In this document: positions 1 to 7,083 of the stretch, one piece after another
Numbering within the stretch: the first letter of the stretch is position 1
Layout: every line of letters starts with the position of its first letter
Assembly: GCA_005883585.1 (NCBI GenBank)
Contig: VBFD01000078.1
Location: 1-16,848, forward strand
Direction: 5' to 3'
DNA from: UBA10449 sp005883585
Lineage (GTDB): Bacteria; Chloroflexota; Dormibacteria; Dormibacterales; Dormibacteraceae
Length of the DNA stretch: 16,848 nucleotides
Position numbers and translations under genes: made by a program
Notes under the pieces: model-generated
The model's input: only the letters and a program-made list of their open reading frames with translations
Databases searched by the model: none
Told to the model about the DNA's origin: nothing

Positions 1-14
1 TACAGGGGACGAAG

Positions 15-941
15 ATGAGAGCAGCCGTTTGCACGGCGTACGGGCCGCCCGAGGTGCTCCAGATCAGGACTGTACCCGACCCACGTCCCCGGAACAAGGA
101 AGTGTGCATCCGGCTGGTCGCGACCGCGGTCACCGCCAGCGACTGCATCGTGAGAGGCCTAAAGATGCGCGGCGTCTACCGGCCCTTGATGCGAGTCGTA
201 TTCGGCATCAGGGCGCCGCGGAAGGGGATTATCGGCATGATCGCGGCCGGCGAGATCGAGTCGGCCGGCCGCGAGGTAACCACCTTCAAGCCGGGTGACC
301 AGGTCTTCGGAATGGACGGTTTCCGCGCCGGCACATACGCAGAGAAGGTGTGCTGGCCGGCGACTTCGGCGCTCGCACTTCGACCTGACAACCTCACGTA
401 CGAGGAATCCGCCGCCCTGCCCTACGGCGGGCTGATCGCGTCGTTCTTCGTGCGCCGGCTGAAGGTTGGGAAGGGCCAGCGGCTGCTGGTCTATGGAGCC
501 TCGGGGGCGATCGGGACGTCCGCCGTGCAGCTGGCCAGGCATCTCGGCGCCGAGGTGACCGGCGTCTGCAGCACCGCGAACCTCGAGCTTGTGCGGTCGT
601 TGGGTGCGACCACGACGATCGACTACACGAAGGACGACTTCACACAGAGCGGCAGGCGCTACGACCTCATCTTCGACGCGGTTGGCAAACGGAAGAGCGC
701 GAAGGCGATGCTCAACGCCGGCGCGGCACTCGCATCGGGCGGAGTGTCGATGTCGGTCGATGATGCGTTCCCGAGGACCAAGAAGTCAGACCTGATGGTG
801 CTGAAGGAACTCGCCGAGAGCGGCGCGTTTCGGTCGGTGATCGACCGCCGCTACACGCTGGATGAAATTGTCGAGGCCCACCGCTATGTCGACCTGGGTC
901 ACAAGAAGGGCAACGTGATCGTCACAATCTCGCCAAGCTGA
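15..941 (+). CDS. MDR-family NAD(P)-dependent oxidoreductase (quinone oxidoreductase-like)
   Basis: This is a cytosolic medium-chain dehydrogenase/reductase of 308 aa, slightly short for the family (usually about 310-340). The N-terminal GroES-like part (about residues 1-120) contains the family pattern around FKPGDQVFG (91-99). The nucleotide-binding Rossmann motif GASGAIGTSAVQLA starts at residue 161, and ATTTIDYTKDDF follows as in quinone oxidoreductases. The structural and catalytic zinc ligands of alcohol dehydrogenases are not evident, so it belongs with the zinc-free NADPH:quinone reductase branch; the substrate cannot be read from sequence. The ATG at 15 follows a weak GGGGA and only 14 nt of upstream sequence are visible, so its operon is unknown. 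It converges with the M23 peptidase gene, with 34 nt between the stops. Family is confident; specificity is not. Confidence 0.9.
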   Translation: MRAAVCTAYGPPEVLQIRTVPDPRPRNKEVCIRLVATAVTASDCIVRGLKMRGVYRPLMRVVFGIRAPRKGIIGMIAAGEIESAGREVTTFKPGDQVFGMDGFRAGTYAEKVCWPATSALALRPDNLTYEESAALPYGGLIASFFVRRLKVGKGQRLLVYGASGAIGTSAVQLARHLGAEVTGVCSTANLELVRSLGATTTIDYTKDDFTQSGRRYDLIFDAVGKRKSAKAMLNAGAALASGGVSMSVDDAFPRTKKSDLMVLKELAESGAFRSVIDRRYTLDEIVEAHRYVDLGHKKGNVIVTISPS

Positions 942-964
942 TGCCGGCGGCACCGATCCGGCAT
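941..964. terminator. Hairpin between convergent genes
   Basis: ATGCCGG (941-947) and CCGGCAT (958-964) form a perfect 7-bp stem with a 10-nt loop, in the 34-nt gap between the oxidoreductase and M23 peptidase stops. There is no T-run on either side. A role in ending transcription from both directions is inferred from position only. Confidence 0.35.
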
Positions 965-975
965 GCCACCTGGCG

Positions 976-2292
976 TCAGAGCGGTACTGCGGCCGGCACG
1001 AGGTAAAGGACCGGGTCGATCACGCCGTCGTTGATCCGCACCTCGAAGTGCAGGTGTGGCCCGGTGGACAGGCCGCTCGACCCCTCGAGCCCGATTCTTT
1101 CGCCTCGCATCACCCTGTCACCGACGCTGGCGTCGGTCTCCATCAGGTGGGCGTACAGGGTGATGACCCCGGCTCCGTGGGCGATCATCACGTAGTTCCC
1201 ATAGCCCACGACCGTGTGGGCGACGGCGACCACCACTCCATCGGCGGCGGCCAGCACCGGGGTGCCGAGCGGGGCAGCCAGGTCCACCCCGGTATGAAAG
1301 TGGGCAAACGGACCGAGTGGAGGTTCGAGCAACACGTCGGACGGCCCGAACGGCTGGGTGATGCGCGCGTGCACCATCGGCCACGAGAGCGTCAGGGGTG
1401 ACAGGCTCGTTCCCGGCGGCAGCTCGCGTGTTACGAGCGCCAGCCCAGCGCCCACCTGGGCTTGACTCCATGCGGCCCGGTACGACTTCACGATCAAGTC
1501 CGCCTCCTGCTGCTCCAGCAGACCGGCGAGTGTGGTTGTGACGTCGGCCGGCTGCCCTTGCAGCTGGCTTTGCGCGGTCTGGATCTGAGAGATCAAATCG
1601 CCGAGCTGGGAGCTGATGTCGTCCTGGCGCGTCATGAGGCTGTCCAGCTCGCTCATGCTCGCTTGCAGCTGGTCCCGGAGCCCATTCGCGCGATCGAGGT
1701 CGGCAAGGCGAGCCTCTCGATCGGCCTGCAGCTTCAAGAGGTCCGCTTCGAGGCGTGCCTGCAGCGCATGCGCGCGGTCCCCGGCGACGACCAGGTCGAT
1801 CGTCGAGACGAGCGCCTGGCGCAAGCTGCCCGCGCGGGCGATGATCTCGAGCAGCGACTTCGGCTGGCGGTAAGCGGCGCGCGCCATAGCGGTGACCTGT
1901 GCACGCTCGATGTCGATGCGGTCTTGCGTTTCCTGGATCTGTGTGTCGAGCTGCGCGACCTTGTCCTCGAGGTCCGAGATGACGGTCTCCTGCTGGGCGA
2001 TCTGGTCGGTCAGCACCTGCTCGCTGGCCGCCGTCTGGTCGAGGGCGCTGCTCAGCTGCTGCTGCGTGGTGAGCGCCTTGGCGAGGTCGCCGCCGAGGCG
2101 CGCGCCCAGCTGGTCGTAAACGCTCTGCGGCGCGCCGGTCGCTGTGCATGGGGCTGAGGAGCTGGATGCGGTCGAGGTTCGGGCGTCGGAGGCGGTCGAC
2201 GAGTCACAAGTAGAGTAGGCGACCCGGGCGTGAACGAGATGGAAGGACACCAGCATGGCGAGGACGACGACTCCCGCTGCAGCGCGTCTCAC
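976..2292 (-). CDS. EnvC-like coiled-coil M23 (LytM) peptidoglycan endopeptidase, FtsEX partner
   Basis: 438 aa. An N-terminal hydrophobic segment (about residues 4-22) is a signal peptide or anchor. A Ser/Thr/Ala-rich spacer follows, then two long coiled-coil stretches (about 60-130 and 172-245) flanking a helical region (about 139-170). The C-terminal LytM/M23 domain (about 300-430) has the zinc ligands H333 and D337 (HTGVD) and H415, plus the catalytic histidines H382 and H413 (HLHFEV). All five are present, so the enzyme should cleave peptidoglycan cross-links itself. E. coli EnvC, by contrast, has a degenerate LytM domain and only activates amidases. The ATG at 2292 overlaps the TGA of the FtsE-FtsX gene (ATGA, 2289-2292), which suggests translational coupling. 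In known FtsEX systems the partner's coiled coil docks on the large FtsX extracellular loop; that role is inferred here from operon position and architecture. Confidence 0.9.
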   Translation of the reverse strand: MRRAAAGVVVLAMLVSFHLVHARVAYSTCDSSTASDARTSTASSSSAPCTATGAPQSVYDQLGARLGGDLAKALTTQQQLSSALDQTAASEQVLTDQIAQQETVISDLEDKVAQLDTQIQETQDRIDIERAQVTAMARAAYRQPKSLLEIIARAGSLRQALVSTIDLVVAGDRAHALQARLEADLLKLQADREARLADLDRANGLRDQLQASMSELDSLMTRQDDISSQLGDLISQIQTAQSQLQGQPADVTTTLAGLLEQQEADLIVKSYRAAWSQAQVGAGLALVTRELPPGTSLSPLTLSWPMVHARITQPFGPSDVLLEPPLGPFAHFHTGVDLAAPLGTPVLAAADGVVVAVAHTVVGYGNYVMIAHGAGVITLYAHLMETDASVGDRVMRGERIGLEGSSGLSTGPHLHFEVRINDGVIDPVLYLVPAAVPL

Positions 2293-4091
2293 GCCCGGTA
2301 CCGGCGAAAGCCCAACGTCGATGTCAGCGCGCCCAAGAGCAGGCCGGCCACGATGATCGCCGCGACGACATATCTCATCGATGTGAGACCGACTCCGGGC
2401 AAGACCTGGGCATACGTCGCGGCGGCGAAGCGAGTTGCGAGCAGCCAGATGCCCCCCGCGACGGCGCCGGCGAGAGCACCCGCCAGGGCACCGGTCATAA
2501 CGCCCTCGACGACGAATGGTCCCCGCAGCATCCAGGCGCGCGCTCCGAGAAGCCTCGTGATCGTGACCTCGTCTTTGCGAGCCGCCGCAACTCCTCGTAC
2601 GGAGTTCGCGCTCACGGCATACGCGACGACCACAAAGATCAGGAGCAGCGCCCCGCCGACCGCGCCGATGACGAGAGCGATGCGGCGCAGTCGCGAGTAG
2701 GTGTCAGGGTCGTAGGACGTTGGATAGGTGGGATCGACAGCGGGGTCGTCCTTGACCGAAGCGGCGACGGCTGCCACCTGGGTGACCATGCGCACTGTGA
2801 CATCGAAGCTCGCTGGGAAGGGGTTGGACGAGCTCAAGCTGCCGAGCGAGTCCAGCCCTGGCCTGTTCTGCGCCTCCTTCAGTGCCTGTTCTGCGCTGAC
2901 GTAGGTCACCGAGGCCACACGCGGATCGGCAACCAATCGCGTATTGAGTGCGGCCACGGCGTCCGGTGTCGCATCCGGCGCGAGGTAAACCCGCACGACT
3001 GACGCCTGCGACGCCTCATACGCGGCGACGTTGGCGATCGCGATTCCGACCATGGCAAGCATTCCGGCCAGGACCAGCACCAGCGCCATCGAACCAAGCG
3101 CCGGCGCCGTCAGACGAAAGTCTCGGCGCCAGCTGCGCAACCCGCCAAAGACGACGAGTCGAAAGCCGTTCGCGATCAGAGCCGCCAGACGCCGCCACAG
3201 CGGCAGCCTGTCGCGGCCCGGGCTCCCCACTCTGTGGGGAGCTCCCCCGCGCAGCGGGGGTGAGGCGGCATGGCCGTTGTGCCCGTTTTGCCCATTGTGC
3301 CCATTGGTCTGGGGCAGGAGGCGGCGCCAGATCGGTTGGGCTCCACCGTTTGCCTCCGCGAGGCGCGCCCGGTTGATGAGCACCTGGCCGGCCGGCAGGC
3401 GGAGCACCCGGCCCGCCTGGAACGTCGGCTTGTGGGTGGCGACAATCACAGCCGTCCCGGCCGCGGCCGCTTCTTCGAGCAGCCGCTTGACAACCTTCGC
3501 GTTCTGCTCGTCGATCGCCGCCAGCGGCTCGTCTGCAAGAAGGACGCGAGGATGGCCGGCCAGGGCGCGCGCGACGGCGACGCGCTGCCTCTCGCCGGCA
3601 GACAGCTGGCTCGGGTAGGCCTTCCGCCGGCTGCCGAGCCCGAAAGTCTCCAGCGCTTGGAGCGCCCGCCGGCGAATGCGGTCGTGCGGCACGGTCGGGT
3701 CGACGAGCATCAGTGCGAAAACCAGGTTCTCGAGGGCGTTCAGGCGCGGCAGCAGCCGCTGCTCCTGATAGATGAACGCGACCTCGCGACGGAGGCGCCC
3801 GAGGCCCCGCCGCCACCAGCTGTGCAGGCTTCGTCCCTCGACCCAAACTTCGCCTCGCGTCGGACGGACCTGGCCGTGGATGAGTCGAAGCAGCGTCGTC
3901 TTGCCCGCCCCGCTCGGACCCACGATCTCGACCAGCTCGCCGCGTGCCACTGAGAAGCTCACGTCGGCGAACAGCGCATGGCGTCCGAATGACTTGGTCA
4001 GGTGCGAGATTCGAACCGCGGGGACTGGAGCTCCGACTCCGTTTGGAGACGGGCGTGTCGCAACGGTCCCGCGTAGCGCGGGCTTCACCAT
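2289..4091 (-). CDS. ftsEX: Single-chain FtsE-FtsX cell-division ABC transporter
   Basis: About 600 aa from the ATG at 4091, combining two proteins that are normally separate. The FtsE ATPase half (about residues 25-250) has Walker A GPSGAGKTT (58-66), an FtsE-style Q-loop at IYQEQRLLP (Q109), signature LSAGE (163-167), Walker B VLLADE (183-188) and H-loop H220. A linker (about 252-310) contains NGH repeats and a Pro/Gly/Arg-rich stretch. The FtsX half has TM1 (about 330-354), an extracellular domain (355-466) and TM2-TM4 (about 469-493, 526-551, 573-596), with the conserved juxtamembrane RKDEVTITRLLGA. It should drive ATP-dependent control of the M23 hydrolase encoded immediately downstream, at the septum. 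The reading frame stays open upstream to a TTG at 4208, but that extension crosses hairpin DNA and has no FtsE homology. ATG 4091 follows a weak GGTGG and is preferred. Family is certain; exact start is moderate. Confidence 0.93.
   Translation of the reverse strand: MVKPALRGTVATRPSPNGVGAPVPAVRISHLTKSFGRHALFADVSFSVARGELVEIVGPSGAGKTTLLRLIHGQVRPTRGEVWVEGRSLHSWWRRGLGRLRREVAFIYQEQRLLPRLNALENLVFALMLVDPTVPHDRIRRRALQALETFGLGSRRKAYPSQLSAGERQRVAVARALAGHPRVLLADEPLAAIDEQNAKVVKRLLEEAAAAGTAVIVATHKPTFQAGRVLRLPAGQVLINRARLAEANGGAQPIWRRLLPQTNGHNGQNGHNGHAASPPLRGGAPHRVGSPGRDRLPLWRRLAALIANGFRLVVFGGLRSWRRDFRLTAPALGSMALVLVLAGMLAMVGIAIANVAAYEASQASVVRVYLAPDATPDAVAALNTRLVADPRVASVTYVSAEQALKEAQNRPGLDSLGSLSSSNPFPASFDVTVRMVTQVAAVAASVKDDPAVDPTYPTSYDPDTYSRLRRIALVIGAVGGALLLIFVVVAYAVSANSVRGVAAARKDEVTITRLLGARAWMLRGPFVVEGVMTGALAGALAGAVAGGIWLLATRFAAATYAQVLPGVGLTSMRYVVAAIIVAGLLLGALTSTLGFRRYRA
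3222..3260. repeat. Two adjacent GC-rich palindromes inside the FtsE-FtsX linker
   Basis: Two perfect hairpins lie back to back. The first is a 9-bp stem (3222-3230 with 3234-3242, loop TCT). The second is a 7-bp stem CCCCCGC/GCGGGGG (3244-3250 with 3254-3260, loop GCA). The junction also contains GGGGAGCTCCCC (3236-3247), itself palindromic. The element is read in frame as about 15 residues rich in Pro, Gly and Arg. Its layout resembles palindromic intergenic repeats of high-GC genomes; whether other copies exist in this genome cannot be seen here. Confidence 0.75.
3272..3307. repeat. Four 9-bp tandem repeats coding for an Asn-Gly-His linker
   Basis: Four consecutive 9-bp units (GGCCGTTGT, GCCCGTTTT, GCCCATTGT, GCCCATTGG on the + strand) encode the repeated Asn-Gly-His/Gln tract of the FtsE-FtsX linker on the minus strand. 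They keep the frame, so copy-number change would alter linker length without breaking the protein. Confidence 0.8.
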
Positions 4092-4197
4092 CGGCGCCAC
4101 CGGATCTCGGTCTGTGGCGCGCACGCCGTTAGAGGCCACCCCGGTGTCCCACCCTTTCCCTGCCCAGATTAGCCCAACCTGGGCGGAATTTAGGAAA

Positions 4198-4220
4198 GGC
4201 CGGCCCAATTCTGGGCGGCC
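4198..4220 (-). terminator. Hairpin downstream of GH5, upstream of the ftsEX fusion
   Basis: GGCC-G-GCCCA (4198-4207) pairs with TGGGC-GGCC (4212-4220) through a bulged stem with an ATTC loop, about 40 nt after the GH5 stop. On the minus strand it is followed by TTTCCTAAATT, a weak U-tract. The rest of the 166-nt gap (4092-4257) holds further overlapping GCCCA/TGGGC inverted repeats (for example 4162-4184) and a possible minus-strand -10 box TAATCT at 4166-4171 without a convincing -35. Terminator of the GH5 operon and promoter/leader of ftsEX are both plausible. Confidence 0.45.
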
Positions 4221-4257
4221 CTGATTCGAGGCTATTTTTTGTGGCCGTCGGCGGCTT

Positions 4258-5991
4258 TCACGAGCAGCCTGTCAGGGACAGCGGCGCCGCCGATACGGCG
4301 ACTGAAAACGTGCCGCCCGAGGGTGAGACGGTCACGAGCCGGCTTCCGTCGGCTCCGGGCACGACCGATTGGGACGCCGCTCCCGACGTGGTCACGTCTC
4401 CACCTACCGCGGGCGGGATGTAGACGATCGTCGACGGGTCACCAGGCCGTGCATGGGCTTGCAACGAGAACGCCCCGGTATTGGCGTCGTACTGATACGT
4501 CAAGGTCGGATCGGCGGAGGCGCGAGGGTAGACGCGCGAGAGCAGGCGTTCCCTCGCCGCCCGCAGGCAACCGCTCGACTTGGCTTGAGGCGAATGGTCG
4601 CTGCAGTCGATCGCCTCGAACATCCCCCACGAGCCACAGTTCTCCATCCACGTCCAGAACGCGAATCCGACGCGATGGCGTTCCTCCTCCTGGAGCTGGT
4701 TGGTGAGCATGAGCGCGTCCCACTCCGGCGAGTTGCCGAACTCGGCCACGAAGGGCGCCGCTCCGATCGCTTCCGCCTCGCGCTCGGCGAGCGAGTAGCT
4801 CTGCTCGTATCCGCCAAACGGATAGCCGGCCTGGTCAGGCCTTTGTTTGGCAAGCGAATCCAGCGTGTAGATGTGCGTGTACGCATGCATCGCGAGCACG
4901 AGGTTCGGGTACGAGCTCACAGGTAGGCCGAGGTGGGTCGGGAAGTCGGTCACCTCGCGCAGCAGGCCCGTGTCGAGAAAGAAGAGGTGCCTGAGGTCGT
5001 GCACGCCCAGGTCTCGATATCCGCACACGGCCGGCATGACCGCGCCGCTCCAGCATGGAAGCCCATCACCGACACCGGTCACCGCGTCGATGACTCGTCG
5101 ATAGAACGGAAACAAGAGGAGATCTTCGAAACCGGGGGGTAGATTCCAGCCGGGCAAGGGCTCGTTGAAGATGCTGTACCCGGCGACGGTCGTGTCGCCC
5201 TTGAAGCGCTGGGCCAGGAATGCGACCGAGGCGATGTACTCGTCCTGGATGCCGCCGCGGTTGTACCAGAAGTTGGTGTTCGCCTCGAGCACGGCGGGGT
5301 TGACCTCGCGCTTGCTGATGTAGGCCTCTGAGTGGAATCCGTCTGTGATCGTGGCCCAGGCCGGCGCGCCAGTGTAGTAGCGAAGGTTCGCCGTCCCATC
5401 CGCGGGCGCGCCGACATAGCGTGAGTACGCGTTCTGGTGCATGTCGAGGATCACGTACATGCCCTGGTCGCGCGCCCAGCCCACGACCTGCGCGATTCGC
5501 CCCAGGTAGGCCTGGCTGAACTGTCCCCGTTGAGGTTCTATGAGGCTCCACGAAAGCGGCAACCGCAGCGAGTTGAATCCGAGCGCGGCCATCTTCGCGA
5601 TGTCGTCTTTGCACAGCGGTGGCACGGGCATAAAGGCGGTGTTGGCCGGGCAAAACTCGCCGTCGTATGCCTGCCTGTCGATCGGGTAGTAGGGGGGAGG
5701 GTCCGGCCTCGTGGGGTTGCCGCCATACCAGAAGTCGATCAAGCCTCCCGGGATGGCGCCGTGCAGGAGCACCATGCGGCCCTGGTCGTCGGCGATGTAG
5801 GGCACGCCGCCGTTCGGGTGCGCGACGTGCAGCCAGGAAAGCGCGCCTTGCGGCACCCGGCCGGAGGCGGTCGGCGGCGGCGTGAGCCTGACGATCATCG
5901 AAACGAGCACCGCGCCCGGGTACGTCCAGGCGGCGAGCACCAACACGAGCAGCGCCGCCGGCACCCGCCAGCGGTTGCGCCGCCGGGTCAC
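4258..5991 (-). CDS. Membrane-anchored GH5 glycoside hydrolase (endoglycoceramidase-like)
   Basis: About 577 aa from the GTG at 5991. That start makes a GTGA 4-bp overlap with the stop of the preceding small membrane gene; further upstream the frame only copies that gene in another frame. An Arg-rich N-terminus and a hydrophobic segment (about residues 8-33) indicate an anchor or signal. The catalytic (beta/alpha)8 domain (about 55-470) shows the GH5 acid/base in IFNEP (E277), the nucleophile in VAEFG (E417), LDMHQNAYS (182-190), MHAYTH (about H369) and WTW near 446-448. The C-terminal about 95 residues are beta-rich and resemble the GH5_C domain found after endoglycoceramidase-type GH5 catalytic domains. 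It probably retains activity outside the membrane on a beta-linked glycoside. The lipid-glycan substrate is suggested only by the DMHQ motif and the C-terminal domain, so an ordinary glucanase remains possible. Confidence 0.85.
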   Translation of the reverse strand: MTRRRNRWRVPAALLVLVLAAWTYPGAVLVSMIVRLTPPPTASGRVPQGALSWLHVAHPNGGVPYIADDQGRMVLLHGAIPGGLIDFWYGGNPTRPDPPPYYPIDRQAYDGEFCPANTAFMPVPPLCKDDIAKMAALGFNSLRLPLSWSLIEPQRGQFSQAYLGRIAQVVGWARDQGMYVILDMHQNAYSRYVGAPADGTANLRYYTGAPAWATITDGFHSEAYISKREVNPAVLEANTNFWYNRGGIQDEYIASVAFLAQRFKGDTTVAGYSIFNEPLPGWNLPPGFEDLLLFPFYRRVIDAVTGVGDGLPCWSGAVMPAVCGYRDLGVHDLRHLFFLDTGLLREVTDFPTHLGLPVSSYPNLVLAMHAYTHIYTLDSLAKQRPDQAGYPFGGYEQSYSLAEREAEAIGAAPFVAEFGNSPEWDALMLTNQLQEEERHRVGFAFWTWMENCGSWGMFEAIDCSDHSPQAKSSGCLRAARERLLSRVYPRASADPTLTYQYDANTGAFSLQAHARPGDPSTIVYIPPAVGGDVTTSGAASQSVVPGADGSRLVTVSPSGGTFSVAVSAAPLSLTGCS

Positions 5992-6233
5992 GAGGCCAAG
6001 ACCCAGTACGCGATGCCGAGCAGCGCCGCCGCGAGCCCGATCGCGCCGGCAAACAGCCCGACCCCGGCCGACGTGGCTCCACCCAGGGTGCCGTCCGATG
6101 CCCGGATCCGCTGAAGGGAGCGTGCACCCGTCCAGATCGCGAACGGAGCGAAGATTCCAAACCAAAGACCGAGAAGGCCGAGGACCAACGCTCGCGTCGC
6201 GGCGCGATCTCGGGTCCTGCGGTCCTCGATCAT
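5988..6233 (-). CDS. Small two-TM membrane protein (DUF4190-like)
   Basis: 81 aa. A charged N-terminus is followed by two hydrophobic segments (about residues 14-36 and 55-79), separated by a short loop containing SLQRIRASDGT. This resembles small DUF4190-type proteins, which show a similar paired-helix plan with a small Gly/Ser loop. It lies 4 nt after the preceding small membrane gene and overlaps the GH5 start by 4 bp (GTGA), so it is very likely co-translated with it. No function can be assigned; an accessory role for the membrane-bound glycosidase is inferred from coupling only. Confidence 0.75.
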   Translation of the reverse strand: MIEDRRTRDRAATRALVLGLLGLWFGIFAPFAIWTGARSLQRIRASDGTLGGATSAGVGLFAGAIGLAAALLGIAYWVLAS

Positions 6234-6237
6234 CAGG

Positions 6238-6426
6238 TCACCAGAAAGAACCGTCCGCCAATAGCAGATAAAGGATCGGGCCCACGCCCCACAAGAACGT
6301 GACGATGATCCATAACAACTTCTTCACGCCGCCCATGTCAGTTCGCCCGACGATGTTGATGATGCAGAGGACCCAGGCCAGGGGATGGAGAAAGATCGCC
6401 AGCAGAATTTCGATTAGAAGCTTCAT
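6238..6426 (-). CDS. Small membrane protein, phospholipase D N-terminal-like (PLDc_N)
   Basis: 62 aa, almost entirely two transmembrane helices (about residues 3-25 and 37-56). The loop IVGRTDMGGVKKLLWII and the ending GPILYLLL match the plan of the PLDc_N membrane domain, which is often found alone as a short protein. It is probably the first gene of the three-gene GH5 transcript. The ATG at 6426 has no strong Shine-Dalgarno; GCTATAGGCG lies directly upstream, so a short or missing leader is possible. The cellular role is unknown. Confidence 0.72.
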   Translation of the reverse strand: MKLLIEILLAIFLHPLAWVLCIINIVGRTDMGGVKKLLWIIVTFLWGVGPILYLLLADGSFW

Positions 6427-6452
6427 CGCCTATAGCATGCCCCAGAAATAAA

Positions 6453-6477
6453 GAGGCGCGGGACCCGCCCGCGCCTC
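6453..6477 (-). terminator. Rho-independent terminator of the low-complexity protein gene
   Basis: A perfect 10-bp stem GAGGCGCGGG/CCCGCGCCTC (6453-6462 and 6468-6477) with a 5-nt loop is followed on the minus strand by TTTATTTCT. It lies about 70 nt downstream of the stop at 6550 and just upstream of the PLDc_N-like gene. It therefore separates the two transcription units. Confidence 0.8.
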
Positions 6478-6549
6478 CAACCGAACAATGAGTACCGACG
6501 CTGCTACGAAACGTCCGCCCAGGTCATCGTTCCCACCTCCACCTTGGGA

Positions 6550-6987
6550 TCAATCCGCGGTTTCTGTTTCCGGCGCCTCGCACTGGTTCTTCTCTGTCTT
6601 GTCCTCCGCCTTGGCCGCGGCCTTCTCCGACTTGCCTTCTGTCTTGTCGGCAGCCTTGGTGGTGCTGGCGGTCTTCTCAGATGCGTCTTCCGCTGCGCTC
6701 GCCTTCGTCTCCGACGCGTCTTCGGTGGTGTCGGCGGCGTTACAGGTGCTTTCGGTGGTCGATTCCGATTCGCCCTTCGACTCGGACTTGCTCGAAGCGA
6801 TGGCGCTCACGCATTGGCCGTGCACGCCATTGGGCCCGTGGGGGCAGCTTTTGGCAGCGGCCGCGACGGCGTCCCCATGAGAGTCCGAGCTCGTGGGAGT
6901 CACCGCGCCCACGCTGGCCAGGACGCCTCCCGTCCCGAGCGCCAACACGGCACCGGCTCCTACCAAGAGAAAGCGGACCTTAGACAT
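6550..6987 (-). CDS. Exported low-complexity Ala/Glu/Lys/Ser/Thr-rich protein
   Basis: 145 aa. The ATG at 6987 is well supported by GGAGG a few bases upstream. Residues 5-29 form a hydrophobic signal peptide or anchor (FLLVGAGAVLALGTGGVLA). Residues about 46-60 hold a small Cys/His/Gly motif, CPHGPNGVHGQC (C48, C59). Then follow about 75 residues of charged low-complexity repeats built from Ser-Glu, Asp-Ala-Ser-Glu and Lys-Thr-Glu units, with two more cysteines (C82, C136). The four Cys could form two disulfides outside the cell. The gene does not match a family I can name; a secreted or surface spacer-like protein is the most that can be said. It is divergent from the GAF/PucR regulator, from which it is separated by 96 bp. 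Confidence 0.72.
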   Translation of the reverse strand: MSKVRFLLVGAGAVLALGTGGVLASVGAVTPTSSDSHGDAVAAAAKSCPHGPNGVHGQCVSAIASSKSESKGESESTTESTCNAADTTEDASETKASAAEDASEKTASTTKAADKTEGKSEKAAAKAEDKTEKNQCEAPETETAD

Positions 6988-7083
6988 TCTTCCCTCCACG
7001 AACAAGACTCCCTCCTCCGTGGCCAAGAAGAACCCGGCCGGCGCCCGAAGTACCCAAATTGAGTTGGGCGCCCCCGGCCCTGT
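6988..7083. promoter_or_regulatory. Divergent intergenic region with inverted repeat
   Basis: This 96-nt gap must contain the promoters of both divergent genes. GGCGCCC (7040-7046) and GGGCGCC (7066-7072) form a 7-bp inverted repeat, with an overlapping alternative pair CCCAA/TTGGG (7053-7057 and 7064-7068). This is a candidate operator for the adjacent regulator or a leader hairpin. No clear -10/-35 pair was recognised. Confidence 0.4.

Noticed and set aside
3270..3953. 227-codon plus-strand open frame antisense to FtsE
   Set aside because: It is a shadow frame in high-GC DNA opposite a well-supported gene, with no recognisable domain.
4092..4208. N-terminal extension of the FtsE-FtsX protein to a TTG start
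   Set aside because: It covers inverted repeats and a possible promoter, has no FtsE similarity, and an ATG fits at 4091.
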